Part shown: positions 1 through 20,126 of the stretch, one piece after another
Layout of the letters: every line of letters starts with the position of its first letter
How positions within the stretch are numbered: position 1 is the first letter of the stretch
Source: Burhinus oedicnemus
Lineage: Eukaryota > Chordata > Aves > Charadriiformes > Burhinidae
Length of the DNA stretch: 64,000 nucleotides
Reading direction: 5' to 3'
Assembly: GCA_008921705.1 (NCBI GenBank)
Contig: VFFE01007128.1
Coordinates: 2,393,673-2,457,672 of the forward strand
The notes under the pieces: generated by a model
Told to the model about the DNA's origin: nothing
Database searches by the model: none
What the model saw: the letters and a program-made list of their open reading frames with translations, nothing else
Program-made: the position numbers and the translations under genes

Positions 1-6746
<6,746 letters not shown>

Positions 6747-7124
6747 CAATGTTAATATTTTTTTATGATGCTGTCACTTACTGGAAATGCGGTTTTGTTT
6801 TTGTGCCTGAACAGTCTGTTAAAAAACAAAAAAGCATTCCTGATTTTTTTTTTTGTGAATGCACGTGTATACTCATGAGTATCGGCATCTGTAGACCTGT
6901 CATTGTTTTATATTGTACAAAATATCTTCATTGTGACTATTTCCCAACTGAAACATTTTTGTGTTAAGAAGTTTCATCAGAAATGTGTGTAACTGATCTG
7001 CTGGCAGTAGTTGATATTTTGTTTTAGAATGTTGTGACATAGCAGAAATAACTCAAATGTTCCCCCTTTTTGTAGCTTTGACAATTTGAATTAGATTTCA
7101 AATAAAATCTGAACGGAAAATTAA
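6747..7124 (+). other. U2SURP: U2SURP 3'UTR (proximal form)
   Basis: This sequence follows the TGA and runs to the expected cleavage site about 15-20 bases after AATAAA at 7101-7106. It is T-rich, with several TTTTTT runs and TGTA motifs of the kind that bind UGUA-recognising factors (the CFIm complex). The downstream sequence GATGTTGTTTTCTTG is GU/U-rich, as expected of a cleavage-stimulation element. The exact end is inferred. Confidence 0.8.
7101..7106 (+). terminator. U2SURP: Canonical polyadenylation signal AATAAA (U2SURP)
   Basis: AATAAA lies 355 bases after the U2SURP stop codon. A GU-rich element follows at about 7124-7139. It is the first canonical hexamer after the stop and so the most likely main poly(A) signal. 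Confidence 0.8.
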
Positions 7125-10100
7125 GATGTTGTTTTCTTGCCCCACTGGTGATCCAGATCTCTAAAGGAATTCATAGTTTGTTTGGAAGTACTGTGTATTT
7201 CGGACATACTATGGTGCTTAGATCTTTCAGTATAGTGGTAGCTCTGTTCCTGTTGTCCCTAGTTTGACTATCCAGCTCAAAGCACCTTTTCAAGCCGGTG
7301 GATGGGTTTTCTTTCCTACCGTGATATCTTACTGTAAGAACAGTTGAACAGTCTGGTACCTACCATGATAAGCTTTACAAGTAAATCTTTGCTTCGTATT
7401 TCTCCATTTTAATTGCAGGGAATATTTGTGACACCAGAGTAATGTTTTCACTTGTTTTTAAAAAAGAGCCTCTACAGAGATGCATCATATGTATGTGTAT
7501 GTATATCATATATATATGATGTATCAATAACAAGCCATGTTTATGGCATGCATGGGGAACAATAAAAGGACAGCAAGCCTGAGGCTCTATGACTTCTTCC
7601 TTAAGTATAGGTACAGTAATTGCAACCTACAGTACACTATTGTTTTCTAAAACTGATTTTTATTCCAAAAGGACAGCTTTTACATTCTTTTATTGAATTT
7701 ACTCCTCTGTTGTGGAAATTCTTCAAAATGGGAAAAAATTAAATTTTTTTTATTACATATTTTATTTATTAATATTGTAGAAGCAAGAGGCTGTTTAACT
7801 TTTTTTTTTAATGTTAGGCTTTTCCCTTCTCCAAACCTGTTCTGTGTGTTAGGCATTGATGTGACTTTAAATCGCTTCACCTTGGTCTCTTATCATGCAA
7901 CCTTTCTGTGGGTGGGAGGGATGAGAAATGGGGGGGATTCAATGTTTATACTTGGAGGTGTGGGGAGATTGTAATAAAAACGTAACATTAAAAGGGATCT
8001 GGCCTCCTGTGAACTGTTTCTAAAAGCAAAAGCTGTACTTAACTACAGGCACAGAGTGCTGGATGATGACCTGCTATTATACTTGTGTATTTACACGTTT
8101 TACATTGTTAGAATTTTGTAAATGTGCCAGGGAAAATCTTATATTGTACATGTATATAGCCTAAGAGGAAACACTTTCAGAAGCAGGATCTAAAATGTCT
8201 TTTGAAAAATGTGCATATTTAATTAAAAAAAAAATTCTCAATATTTTTCCTGATGGGAAACTTTGTTATAACATTATAGAAATTGTTGCAAATGTGAGAA
8301 TTAAGTGGAGAATTCTCTTTGCTGATGATGAACTGAGAGGTGATCTGGAATACTGAAAATATGGAGAATGCATGTGTACTGTAACGACTTTCTTAGAATG
8401 AATATTGAATAGATGCATTAATAAGGAGAAAGAATACACCTTATCTATTTATATAACATTATAAAGAATCTGTTTTAGAAATATGCAGAGTTTAATTTTT
8501 TTATATTTTTCTTTCTCCCTGTAACATAAGGTGTTTCAGATGTACAGATTTTGGTAGCTATACTATTAGAAATGAAGTTATTTTTTTCTTAAATGCTGTG
8601 TATTCATGCCTGGCACAGACTAGATAAGGTTTTCTAGAGCAAAAAGCAGGTACTAAAATCAGTTGGGGACGGGGAGAATCCTAACTTTATTAATCCTAAC
8701 TTTACAATAGGAAGAAGATCACTTCAGATCCGATTAACTTCTTTAAAACTATTATTTTTATCTTGTAGCTGTTTATAAATGGAGGAGCAATAAATGGCAA
8801 TGTTCTAGGTGAAGTGAGACTAAAGATAGCTTGCCACAGGAATATTCTATCTGCAGAATCAATTGTGTATTTCATTTAATAGCTGAAAATCCTCAGGGTA
8901 GAAAATCACTTAGCATTAAAGGTTAGCCATACTTTTCAATAATTAATTTTGACCTCAAGTTTTGTAAAATTCTCATCAGTGATTATAAAAGGCTCAAGCC
9001 AAGTAGTGAGAGAGCTAAAGGAGCACACCCATTAGACTATTTTGTAACGGCTTTATTGTGCAATACCTCTTTTCAGTATCTTTATTCTCTAAATACCATT
9101 CGCATACCTCTTGTTCTTTGGTTCATATCCTGGGCTTTATAAAAGCAGTTTTTTACCTAATAGACTTTTAAGAGCAATTAAGAACCTCTATACTTAACTG
9201 GATGCCTGTTTTTTCTCCTTTTGAAAAGAACATCTTTTGATCCTACTTACTCTTCATTTTCTTCCCCTTTATAAACGGTTTTGTTTAGAGCTTGGCTTTT
9301 CTGCAAAGAAAAGGATGGGGGGACAGCCTCTGGTAAGAAATCTTTTGTAAAATATGCAAATTAATATTGAAGACTGAAAATTAGGCCACCTGTGAAATGT
9401 ATTTTTCTTTAGGTCACGTTGCGGTGACAAGGTGTAGTTGCAGTGTGCCATTACTGTCTGACTTGCGTTTCTGCAGCTTTTTGGGTTGAAATGGTGAAAA
9501 ATCACCTAGTTGATGTAGGATAGGGGTAATTTAGATATTGATCTGGGACTCAAAAAGTAGCATTGAGGTGAATCCTTGTGGAAGAAGGAGCTCTGACCTG
9601 AGGAGGTGTGGTCCAGTGTTTCGAAATGGTTTTTGTGATGAGCCCGTATTATCCTCCGAACACCCCCCCTCAGTGAGCATCCAACCCTTTGCTTCGGGAG
9701 AGGGAGGAGGCAGGAGTGGATAAGGGGCTTCTCTGTCCTCTCCTGCCCTGCCTTATGGATAAGATCCGAGGTAAATATTCATGCCTTAGTGTTCAGGTTT
9801 ATCCAAAGCAGAGAAACTGAGTGTAGCTTGCTACAGCCAAGTTCTAGTGCAGCTGTAGCTTCTGGCGGCTCTGCAGCCTGAAGTAGCAGCTGGTGAGGCC
9901 CATGGCGGTGTGGGATCACATCAGAAATGGAAAGTATGTGTTATACTCCCAGGTAGGTACTAGGTGATTGTTGTGCTGGTACATTTTGGTGAAGCCTACG
10001 CAGCGCTCTGTAGGATATTTGGGTATTTATGGGAAGGCTGCCTAGGTACAGAGTTGCGAGTTCACCTCTGGTTTTGCTGAACCAGTCCTATCCGCCATGA

Positions 10101-13100
10101 GTGTCTCTGTAAGAACTGAACTCCCCCGCTCTGAGCACGTGTGCCCTGTCTTGGTGGAGAAAAGCTACTTGTTTGCATAGTCTCCTTCTGACAATTAAAA
10201 TCTTTCCTTACCAGTATTACAGAAGCGTTTATATTTGAACTGCTGTTTTTAAACTCTGTGACTTCCTTTGACTTTCTGTGTACACCAGCTGCATATACCT
10301 TGTGTCATACTAATTGAGGAAAAGTTGGTTTCTGAAAGTCAATGTCAGGTTACTACTCGGGCACTAGGCACTGTGCATGTGTTCTCCCCCTGCCTCCCCC
10401 CTTGGAGGTTTTGAAGTGTAAGAATAAAGCACTGATGAACAATTCCGTTTTGCAAAGCATATATTTAGAATCGCAACTATCGCTAAGGTGAGTTGATCTG
10501 TCCCAGTGACACCAAATGAACTCCTGCTTTCTGCATTTACAGATCACCTTCGGTACTAATACAGCAGCTCTGCCTAAGTACACGTGAACCCTTTGAAGTT
10601 GCTGGATTATTGTGTTCATTGTGTCTTTCTGCATATAAAACTGCTCCTGCGCTTTTTCAGTTATGAACTTATGATTATCCCCACCACTGGGATAGCTTTC
10701 AAACTTGTACTGGTTTTATTTAATAAATTCCTGAGGCAGATTTTGTAGCTGAAACTATGTAAACATTGTATCAGACCTAAGTTACGGAGCACCAAAATGG
10801 GAAATCCAGTTTTATCTTTAGGGGGTTCTTGAGCATCAACCAGTGTTTGAGGCGTGTTCATGGCATGTTGAAACAAAACCAGTACTGTCTGACCTCAGCC
10901 TGTAAGAGGAAGGTATCTCGAAGGAGTTCATGTAACGTGACTTAAAAACTGGAATCTTGCGATGAGAAAAGCAAGATCAGCCAAAAATGGCAAATGTGAG
11001 CATCTTTGATCACTTTAGGCAGCTTGCTTATGGGTTTTTCCTCCACACACATTTACTGTCCTTTGGAATTAACGCTTTTAATAAATAAAAATAAGAAGCA
11101 TTGTTGTATTTCTGCAGATGGATTAAGGTCTGAACTTTGTATCTAGTTTTAGAGAGCTGCCTTGCTGTACTTTCACATAGCCGCTTGAGGAATTTGGGGC
11201 AAGATGTTTCTCAACTATTGTGGGTCTACACTGAATACTTATGTGAGGACACATACTTGGTTGCATTAAGGTAAATGTAGTTTTGAAGGATATTTGAGTT
11301 CTGCTGTTTTAGTAAAGACTGGTCTACTTTCTATGCGTTATCTTTGTTGAAAAATCTAGATTTTGGGGCAGTTATGAAGGTCCGACAAAATAAGTGAACT
11401 CTACAGTCAAAGACAGCAGCAGTGGAATAATCTATATGAGAATTTTACAGTTCTCTTCTTTTAAAATCAACTGTTCAGTATCATGGGATTTATCAAATCA
11501 CAAATCAGATATTAGCAGTCAAACCTGGAAAATTGTCTCCAAGTTTACTTTTCTGAATAAGGCTGTTGAGTGCATAAACTTATGTTTTATTAAAACAGCT
11601 CGTAGTATTTGGAGATTTCTTTTCTCATTGCTGCATGAGCTATTGTGAGACTTTCAGTGCACTGCTGGTTCATGCCGCTGCTGTAACTGCTGCTCCTCAG
11701 TATGTAAGCTGCTCTTGTAAAAATCATAACTAAAATGCTAATTTAATTTTGTCCATGTCTATTTCTTCCCTGTAGGATACAGAAGTCTTAAACAATTGCA
11801 TGCTATTTTTTCCTCCACCTGCTTCTGTCAGCACAGTCAGTTTTCATGGGTAAGCTTGTTCCATTTGTCACTTCTGATGTCTAATCTTGTGCAGGGATGT
11901 TTTACTGTGTAACTCTGTCATAAGCTGGAAAGTTTTCTGTTTGTGGTTATTTAAAGAGGAAATGGTAGTTTCACATGAACTTTTTTGTCTTACTTGCTTT
12001 TGGTTTTGTATTTTATGCAGAAAATTTTCCAAATGACATGGCGACAATAAAATTGTCAGTTTGCCGATATCCAGAAATGGTTTTATTTTTAGCCTGCAAA
12101 AGAGCGACGTTCGTGCATGTTATGCTAAGGGCAGTTTCTTGGCCTTGCCAGCTCTTCTGCTGGTAGATGCTGGTTCTGCCTATGTTGTCGAACTCTAATT
12201 GCTGCTGCTGTTCTGCTGTCAACGGTGACCTCTTTGCTTCTCAGAAACTCATTAACGAGGCACGGGCTGCTCACTGTGTAGTTGCTTGTATAATCCTCTC
12301 TTGAACAAAGGAAACCTCCCACTCGGAACTGCTGCTTGGATATTGAGATGATGAGCAGCTTTTCAATAGCTAGAACTGTTTGCAGGAATGTCGGGCGAAG
12401 GAAGCGGAGCCCGTGCCGTGCCATAGCGTGATGTTGTGTGTTATGGCTGGGCCAGCACTGCAGCTTGCTGGTCCTGTTCCTGCCTTCCCTGTGCCTCCCG
12501 TTCTCCTACTTGTCTGTTCTCTCTGCTGCCTTTTGTGCCCTGTGAGTAACCAGTTCAGTTCATTAAGGGAAGAACCATTTTTTGTGTGCTTGTTTTCACT
12601 TGATTGACTTTCTGCTGGCTCTGAGTTGAACTGGCTCAGTGCAGGGAACAGGGGCAGACACTGAGCAGAATGGTCCTCATTTTTGGTAATGGTTCACTTG
12701 TAACATGCAGCTTCACCCACAGTCTTTTCATTTGGAGCATGTGTTTTGATAAGATGGGCTGAATCGATGCTGCGCTCTGCATCCCACTCACTTCTGCTCT
12801 GGTCACATACTCCTGTTGCTCTCCCACCACCAGCTCTAGCACTTGTGTCACCACTTTCCTTGTGGAAAGGTAGGATGAGCACAGGGTAGGCAGGTTTATG
12901 TGGTGATGTGCATGGAAGGAAGGAAATGCAGAACTGGGGCCTTCTCTCCAAGCAGCAGCGAGCTGTTACACTGGCTGTGCCTCTCTCCATCTCCTCTTCT
13001 CTCCCATGGTGCTTGAACCCATCAGTCAAATCTGAGATGAGCAAATGCCTCCGAGATAATTTAGTTTCTGCGAGATCTGTGAAAAACCAAAAAGAGGAAA

Positions 13101-14614
13101 GAGACCTCGGATGCCCCCATGAGATGGGAAAGGCTGGAATAAGAACTCTTGATGTTGTTAGAGCCCAGACCATTCATTTGGGAGAGATTACAAGTCTCAA
13201 TTACTAACAGTTTTCACTTAGAGTTCACAGTCAAGAAACACAGTATGTTGTGATATCCAGGGACCTACTTGCTCTGTTTTTATTTTTACTCTTGTGTGGA
13301 CTGAGCAGCTATTTCCTGTAGCTGTCTGCTTAAATACAGACAGTCGGCTTTACTCTTGTTAAGAGATTGCCTGCAAGCAAGAGTGGAATCTGTTTCCTGA
13401 TTCTGGTTCTTGGGCTTCTGAGGCTGAACCTAGGTCTGAGACTTCGGTTGTTAGAACTTGTGTACGGTAAGTGTGCCTGTAGAAAGGTGAGCATGGAGAA
13501 AGGGTAAGCATAAGGTCTATGTAATAGGTCTCAGAAATCTTTCATTAAAAGATTTAACCTAGCAGAATAGGTTAATTCTGTATGACAAACAGTTCTGGGT
13601 ATAAAATTCAGCTGGTGTGGGAAGAGGAGGGTGGAATTCATGCGTGCAATTTGAATTTGTGGAAGATGGATCAGGGAATTAGCATGTGCTCAGGATTCAG
13701 CCTCCAAGATCATCACCAAAGTCATCATTGGAGGTAGAAACCATTTTTCATCTTTTTAGCCATGCTAAAAAGGTACGCCTTTGATGCTTCAGGAATGATT
13801 TAGCCAGATGTTTTCACTTGCTAGATAACTATGAGAGCTATCACCGCAATGTTGCAAATGGAGAAGCTCAGAGACTGGAGATGAACATTCTGAACTTATT
13901 ACAGCATAGAGATTTTTATTACAGCTGATGCTGGTCATTTTCATCATAAAAATCTGCATCTCTTGGGTTGCTGGTGACACATTTTTTTCCTGATGTTTTA
14001 GTTAATCTTCCCTGCACTATGGGAAAGGAACTGCCTGCTGATTAACTGAATGGAGAGTATTGCCTTGGGCAAACTCCGGAAAAGAATTAGCTATAGAATT
14101 TAAGACATGAGACTGGGATTCAATTCTGGCCACTGTGTGAATTGAGAGGCTGTGGATTCTCATCCTCTGTTTTTACAGAGGGTAACCCTACTAGATAATT
14201 AAAAAAAAAAAGTTTACAATGAAGTCTGATTTCTAGGCAGTTAGGTTTCACCGGGGTGCTCATCTTTCATGCCAGCCTGTAGCAAATCCACACTGTGATA
14301 TGAAATAGAGATTTGATAATGTTACAGATAAAGGGTCCCTTTTTCTCAAATCCTGAAGATTTCGAGAGTTAATAGTGAATGATTTATATTACTCAGTGAG
14401 TTTCCAAGAGATGCAATGGATTAATTTCAAGATCGTTCCTAGACAGTTATTTATAGCATGTTGCATGTTAGTTACAAGAGAGACACTGAATTCTTACTCC
14501 CTTTTTGTCCTGAGCTCTGTATTTGAATTTTAAGACAAGGGTTGTGGCGACTCTTTTCCCTGGGACTTAAATTTGTCCAATCTGTAGTCAAATGAAGACC
14601 AGCTATTTTGCTGC
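7125..14614. other. Intergenic DNA between U2SURP and CHST2, first part
   Basis: No coding gene is supported here. Additional AATAAA hexamers on the + strand at 7561-7566, 7973-7978 and 8789-8794 could serve longer U2SURP transcripts. There is a 16-bp perfect palindrome, ATCATATATATATGAT, at 7505-7520. A 15-bp tandem duplication (AATCCTAACTTTAxx) lies at 8677-8706. A G/C-richer patch with scattered CpGs lies at about 9540-9780. The longest open frame, 159 codons on the minus strand at 12694-13173, has no recognisable motif and is in keeping with chance for this much sequence. Confidence 0.7.
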
Positions 14615-14762
14615 ATCATCTGGAGGTGTTCAAGTCCAGGCTGGATGGGGCTTTGAGTAACCTGGTCTAGTGGAAGGTGTCCCTACCCAGGGCTAGGGGG
14701 GTTGGAACTAGATGATCTTTATGGTACCTTCCGACCCAAACCATTCTATGATGCTGTGATCC
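14615..14762 (+). mobile_element. CR1 LINE fragment (3' tail only)
   Basis: About 150 bp matches the 3' end of chicken-repeat-1 elements. It has the block beginning GGAGGTGTTCAAG, then GGCTGGATGGGGCTTTGAG and CCTGGTCTAGTGG, then TTGGAACTAGATGATCTTTA, and ends with CCATTCTATGATG, the typical degenerate 3' octamer region. The orientation is sense on the + strand. All upstream coding sequence is missing, as in most CR1 copies, which are strongly 5'-truncated. The edges are approximate. Confidence 0.93.
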
Positions 14763-17700
14763 AAGGGAAGGTTGGTGTGTGCCTTCTGCTGCCTGCTCTC
14801 CTTGGGGAGGCAAGTGAGGCCCCTAGCACCCCGCAGCACAGCAGGACGTGTGGGGTGACGCCTTGTGTGGCACCGGTGCCTGGGCAGAGCCCCCTGGTAC
14901 CAGGATGCTAACGAGAGGGAGAGGTGCACTGATCAGCTGAAGAGATTTAGGGGTTCCTGGGCACTGCAAACCAGGGGGGTGGAGGATTTGAGACACTAAT
15001 TAACCCAGGGTCATGCTTTTGGTTGTAGGGAGTTTAGAGATACCCTAACGTGTGTGGCTGAGGTAGCTCTTATGTGTGACCTGCCAAAGGTTTTGGAAGT
15101 TCTTGATGTGAAACAGTGCGTTGCCTGTTGTTTTAAGGTACGCAGTTTATAAAAGTAGAATCTCTTAATTTCCTTTAGAACATAAAACAGTTACACAACA
15201 GCTGAGAAAAGTTTCCTAATTTTAATAAAAGTCAAATAGAGACTTAACTACACCACAATGTCCTCAGGACATTGGTAAAGTTCTGGAATTCCTTCAGCTG
15301 CACAAACAGGAATTTATAAATATTTATTGAAATTAACTTTATTGAAAATGTCACCTGTGCAACTGGAGGTGAATATAAAGGAGAAAGAGGAGGGTAGAGG
15401 AACAGCTTGCTGCAGATAGGTTGTCCACTTTCCTATTATTTCTGGTTTATGACTAGCTGGTTTAATTTTGATCCGTGCCAGCTGCTTCTGCAGCACAGCT
15501 CCTGCATGCACAGCTTAGAAGTAGGAGCTGAGAGAAAATGAGCACTTTAGAAGGCAGATTGCTGCACCCATCACTTAATCGAACGGCTGCTGAGGACTTA
15601 GCATTATTGGAAATAAGTGGGTTTTGAGGGAAGTCAGCTGCTACTACTGCATGAGACTTTGAATAAGCTGTTAAAAGTTACACACAGTACTAAAAGGAAG
15701 GGTGCAAAATATAAACATCACTAATTTTGAAGGTTATCGTACATTTTTTTTTTCCTCACCTGTTTCTAGTGGTGATGCCAAAATATAGTCTTAAACAAAT
15801 TCAGAGGTCTCCAAGTTTGGACAGCTGCTCAATTTTATATAAACTTTGTTCACATTTTGTGACCTGTAACTTGTGCTTTAGTTTTAAGAATCTTGCTTTT
15901 GAGCAGTGTTTGAGGAATTTGGCATCTATATTTATCCTGAATAGATTCAGCTAGATACAGGAGTTTTTAGTCAACGCCCAGAACTTACACACTAGTTGTA
16001 TAACACTATAAACCTCCATCTTTCATCCAAAAAAAATTTTGTTTTAAAAGATAAAGTCTTGCTGAAGCTTGACTTCAGGAAAAACTTCTTCACCTTGTGC
16101 CCACTCCATCCTTGTGAACATGAGAAAGGCAAGTCTTAAAGCATAAAAAAATCAAGTCAGGAAGCATTCCAGTAAGAATCAAACCTTTCACAGCCCCATC
16201 ACTTAAACAAAGGGATGTTAGCAGAGGAATCTCCAGGTAGCAGAGAATTCTGGGTGAGGCAGTATCAGTTTGGGGGAAGGAGAAATCATTCAGCGAGTCA
16301 GGATTTGGGTTGTCGAAATATTACACGTAAAAATCATAGATTTAATTACGTAATATAAAATATTAAACTGCAACATAAAATATTTAAACTTTAAATGCAA
16401 AAAAAGAGGTTTTTTGCCTCGCAATTTAAATTGGGGAGTTTCGATCACAGTTACTTACCCCTGACTTTATGCATTGCTCACTGCAGAGTTTGACATAAAT
16501 ACAGCCACCTTATTTGTATCTGAGGGATGCTGGGTTGTAGTGTGTAACTACCTGCACAGGAAAAGATGCGTTTTTTTCTGCTCCATCAAAGCAAACGATG
16601 TAATGTTTAAAAAGTGATGCTGGCCTAGAAATAAGTGTTAGGCTTCTTAGATTTTATTTTTTGGGCTTTTTAAGTTTTATTTTTTGGGAGTTTTAAAATT
16701 TTATTTTTTAATGGTGAATTTTCCTTACTGAGGAAAGGAAACTTTTATTATTTGACATGAGTGATCTGGTATACTGAAACTAATGAGCCTAAATTAGGCT
16801 GGCATGAAGTAACATAGAGGGTGGAAAATGTATACTGAAGTGTCTGAACAAATTTGTGAAAGGCTGTATCTGTTCAGCTGCAGAATGTTCCTCTTTCTCA
16901 CGCTTACTGTGGCTATTATCACTTAAGTTTTTATTCTATTGGTTTTGCACATAGGCAAGGAGCTAAGAACATACACAGCCCCAGCCACCTGCTGAGATAC
17001 CCTCTACCCACTCTCCGAACTAGGTTCGAGAGACTAAGCAAAACACTTCAACCTAGAAATTATTTGGAAAGACAAAATAACTCTTTTGCTATGGTGCTGA
17101 TTTTACTTGTTTTCAATTGGTATTTAAGCCTGTGATTAAAATCAAACAAATACTTTATTTCACTGACTTGGGGCTCTATTTCATGTGTTTGGGTTTTTTG
17201 GGGTTTTTTTTGTTTGTTTGTTTTTTAGGTCTTAGAGCAGCTGTAAAAATCAAGGGAGTAGCTCTGTAAGTGGGAAGTTATCAGGGTCCTCTTTAGTGAG
17301 GATCTTGTCCCTGGGCTTGTTGTTACAAAACCCTGCCCCGTCACTTTCTTTTCTGCTTTTTATCTATGACAGTCTACGTATCTTTTCTTTACTTGAGTGC
17401 AAAAGCCAAGAGGAGTTCTTAGCTGCCAGCTACCTGGCGATGGTTTTTGTTAGCACTTGGAAATAGACGATTGATTCATTGGTACGATCTCTTTACACTT
17501 CTACAAGTCTGTCTTTTAAACTTGTGTGTGTGAACTTTTCAGCTACTTGTGAGAATTAAAATTACAGTCCATTGCTCTGGTTGTGCACGCTGCCGTGTGC
17601 CTTACCAAAGAGCTGATACCTGCAGCACAGCCCGGAACTCGCCGTTACAGCTCTTGACGACTGCAGCCCACTTGCCTGCCTGCACTTGTACTCTGAAAGA

Positions 17701-20126
17701 CCAGCAAATACTTGAAATCCCAGGCTGCAGAGAAAAAGAAAAATTCAGAATCCCTTTAAGGAGAGTTCTTTGTATACAATGACCACGGCCTGAAGCAGTG
17801 TGCGTCAGCTTCATCAATAGATCTGCAGAGCAAGAGATCTGGTGTCTTGCTGTCTATGTTTGTAATACTTTGCATCAGATGTGTCGATGATTTTAAAAAA
17901 ACCAAACCAAACTTGGTGTGGGTTGAAAGTTGGCTGCATAAATCTTTTCCATAAAAACTTATTAAATATTCGTTGATATTGAGTTGCTTAAAGTGATAAC
18001 TTGACTACCAGGTCTGAAACTTGTACCGGGAGGATCGACTATTGCAGCTGCACTGAACCTGATTGATTTCAGTTGGGTTCTGCGTGGGTGCTTGAGTCCA
18101 CCTGCACAGAATAAATACATATATAACTCCAGTTTTCAAAAATAAGATTTCATTTTGCAGCATGTAGTTTGAATTAAAGAGCTGCTTGGACCCATGTTTT
18201 CCTAGGTAGAGGTGGAGCAGTGTAATGAAGGCAGCGGTGCTGTCAGTACTCGCACACCCGCTGATTCGGAGAGACGTGGCTGCTGTGTAACAGCAGGGAA
18301 GGTGCAGAATCCAATTACAGCTTTTAATGTTTGGGTTTACTGATTAGTTTTGCCATTTCAAATGTTATACGTGCAGTTCATGTTTGCTTATCTTTAGTTG
18401 TTACTTGCTAAATTTTAAATTGTGTAAGAACTGGAGATGGCTTTGTAGGTTGTGGTGGGTTTTTTTTGTTTTTTTTTAACAAAATTTCATACCTGTCTCC
18501 AACCAAGTGAAATGGAAAGCAGGGATTAATTTGAACTTCATGGTATTTTAATGATTTTTCACTGCTTTGAATTGTTTTTGCTCCCTGTAGTCTCTGTCCT
18601 TTATTGCATTAGTGCTGCAGTGCGATATTGACGGGGGATACTGTTTTATGAACTACAGTGTCTCAGTACTGCTGTTACTCAGCATTTAATACAGCCTAAT
18701 TTATGCTATTACAGACCATTCCAAAATTAAAAATAAACATTTCTGTTTTAGCTGGGTGAAGGTCACTTCATCTTTAGTGAGCATGGAAAGCCAAATAAAT
18801 ATTTGATCCATACCTTTATAAAAGGGATAGAAGCAGAAGTGCTGTTGTATGTGAAGAACTCAAGAATTAGGACTAAAGACTAAAATAACTGCAAGAGTTT
18901 TATGCCGCAAGGTGCTTCAGAGGTATATCCTTTTTCATTATATACTATGTTTCAAAAATTATAAGTCAATTGTTTTAAGCTCATAGGGTTTAAACTTTGT
19001 ATTTATTTTGGCAACTAGATACAAATTATTTTTGCAGAATGTAGCTTTAAATGCTTTCTCTGGAGCGCTGTAGGTTAAAAAAAAAAAAAGGCTTCCGCTT
19101 TCTGCTTACTGTTTAATGAAATATGGACTTTCCTCAATTATTTAGTGGTTGGTTTAATTCTGCTATTAACAAGCTACTTCCATATGAAATGTCACAGGAA
19201 CATTTTAATACTGGCAGCTTGGGAAATGATTCCCCTGACTTGTCCTGTGTGGTTTGATCACGCTGGATAGTGGGGTGTGAGTGGCAGCAGTGCCACAGAC
19301 CTCGAGCTGCCACCCAGCCCTTGTGGCCTGGAGGAGTGAGCAGGGAAGAGCGGAGCCCTCCTGCTGTGGTTGTTACCTGCCACTTTGGGCCTGGAAGGGC
19401 CGTAGAGGCAGGTTGGCTGTTAATATCCCTGTAGAAAATCTGATAGGAATATAGAAATCCTTTTGATAAGGGATATAAAGATTGCTTACACATTTAGCTC
19501 CTTCACCCTACTGTACTGTTTTGTTCCCTTTTTTGAATAGAGTGCTACCAGCCACGACCCACACCCAGTGAGTCTGTGTTTTATCCACTCTCTGAGCACA
19601 AAAAGGTGTGCTGTAGTGCCAGATCCGTGCCATTCAGAAAGTAAACGTTCCACCAAAAACTTGTGTCAGTGTCATCTGTTGTGGAGGGATCAGACTGTAT
19701 CTGAGCCAGGTGCTGCCCTCCAGCAGATCAAATCTTCCACCCACCCTATAGAGATGGGCCATATACATACATACGATGGATGATGGGAAAGGCTACGAGG
19801 GTGTTGAGAACTGCTGCGTAAAGAAAGCAACTGAAAGAAGCAAATGTTTCTGTAACTTATAGCTGCCCCTCTGCCTGCTCTGATCTCTCTCGAGGGAAGG
19901 GGGGACCCTCAGAGAAAATGCCTTGATGTGCCAGGGTCGCTGGGCACTGCCCAGAGCCCAGCGGCACTGGCACAGCTGTGGTCCCACGAGTGTGCGGTGC
20001 TGTTCTCGGTGTGCTCTGGCCCCGTGTCTCTGCTGTAAAGCACCGGTGCTGCCTGCAGCTGTGCCACTGCTGACGGTACGCTCCATACAACGCTGTGGCT
20101 ATAAAGCATAGAAGTTATGGGGGGGG
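14763..20126. other. Intergenic DNA between U2SURP and CHST2, second part
   Basis: No gene is supported. It contains a small AT-rich minisatellite (16650-16714, listed separately), several T and A homopolymers (for example about 17197-17226, 18460-18478 and 19077-19089), and a progressively GC-richer approach to the CpG island from about 19860. Short frames on both strands in 19793-20111 overlap each other and reflect base composition, not genes. Confidence 0.7.
16650..16714. repeat. AT-rich minisatellite, 24-bp unit x 2.7
   Basis: Three successive units share the core TTTTATTTTTT. They start at 16650 (24 bp), 16674 (24 bp) and 16698 (partial, 17 bp). Units 1 and 2 differ mainly at the GGGC/GGGA position and in the T/A run after it. 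Confidence 0.85.

Noticed and set aside
12694..13173. 159-codon minus-strand frame in the U2SURP-CHST2 interval
   Set aside because: No motif, an overlapping 99-codon frame on the other strand, and no promoter or poly(A) context. Treated as chance.
16063..16120. Possible CR1 remnant (sequence around CAGGAAAAACTTCTTCACC)
   Set aside because: The match to the CR1 segment before the 3' tail is short and the expected following blocks are absent. Too weak to call.
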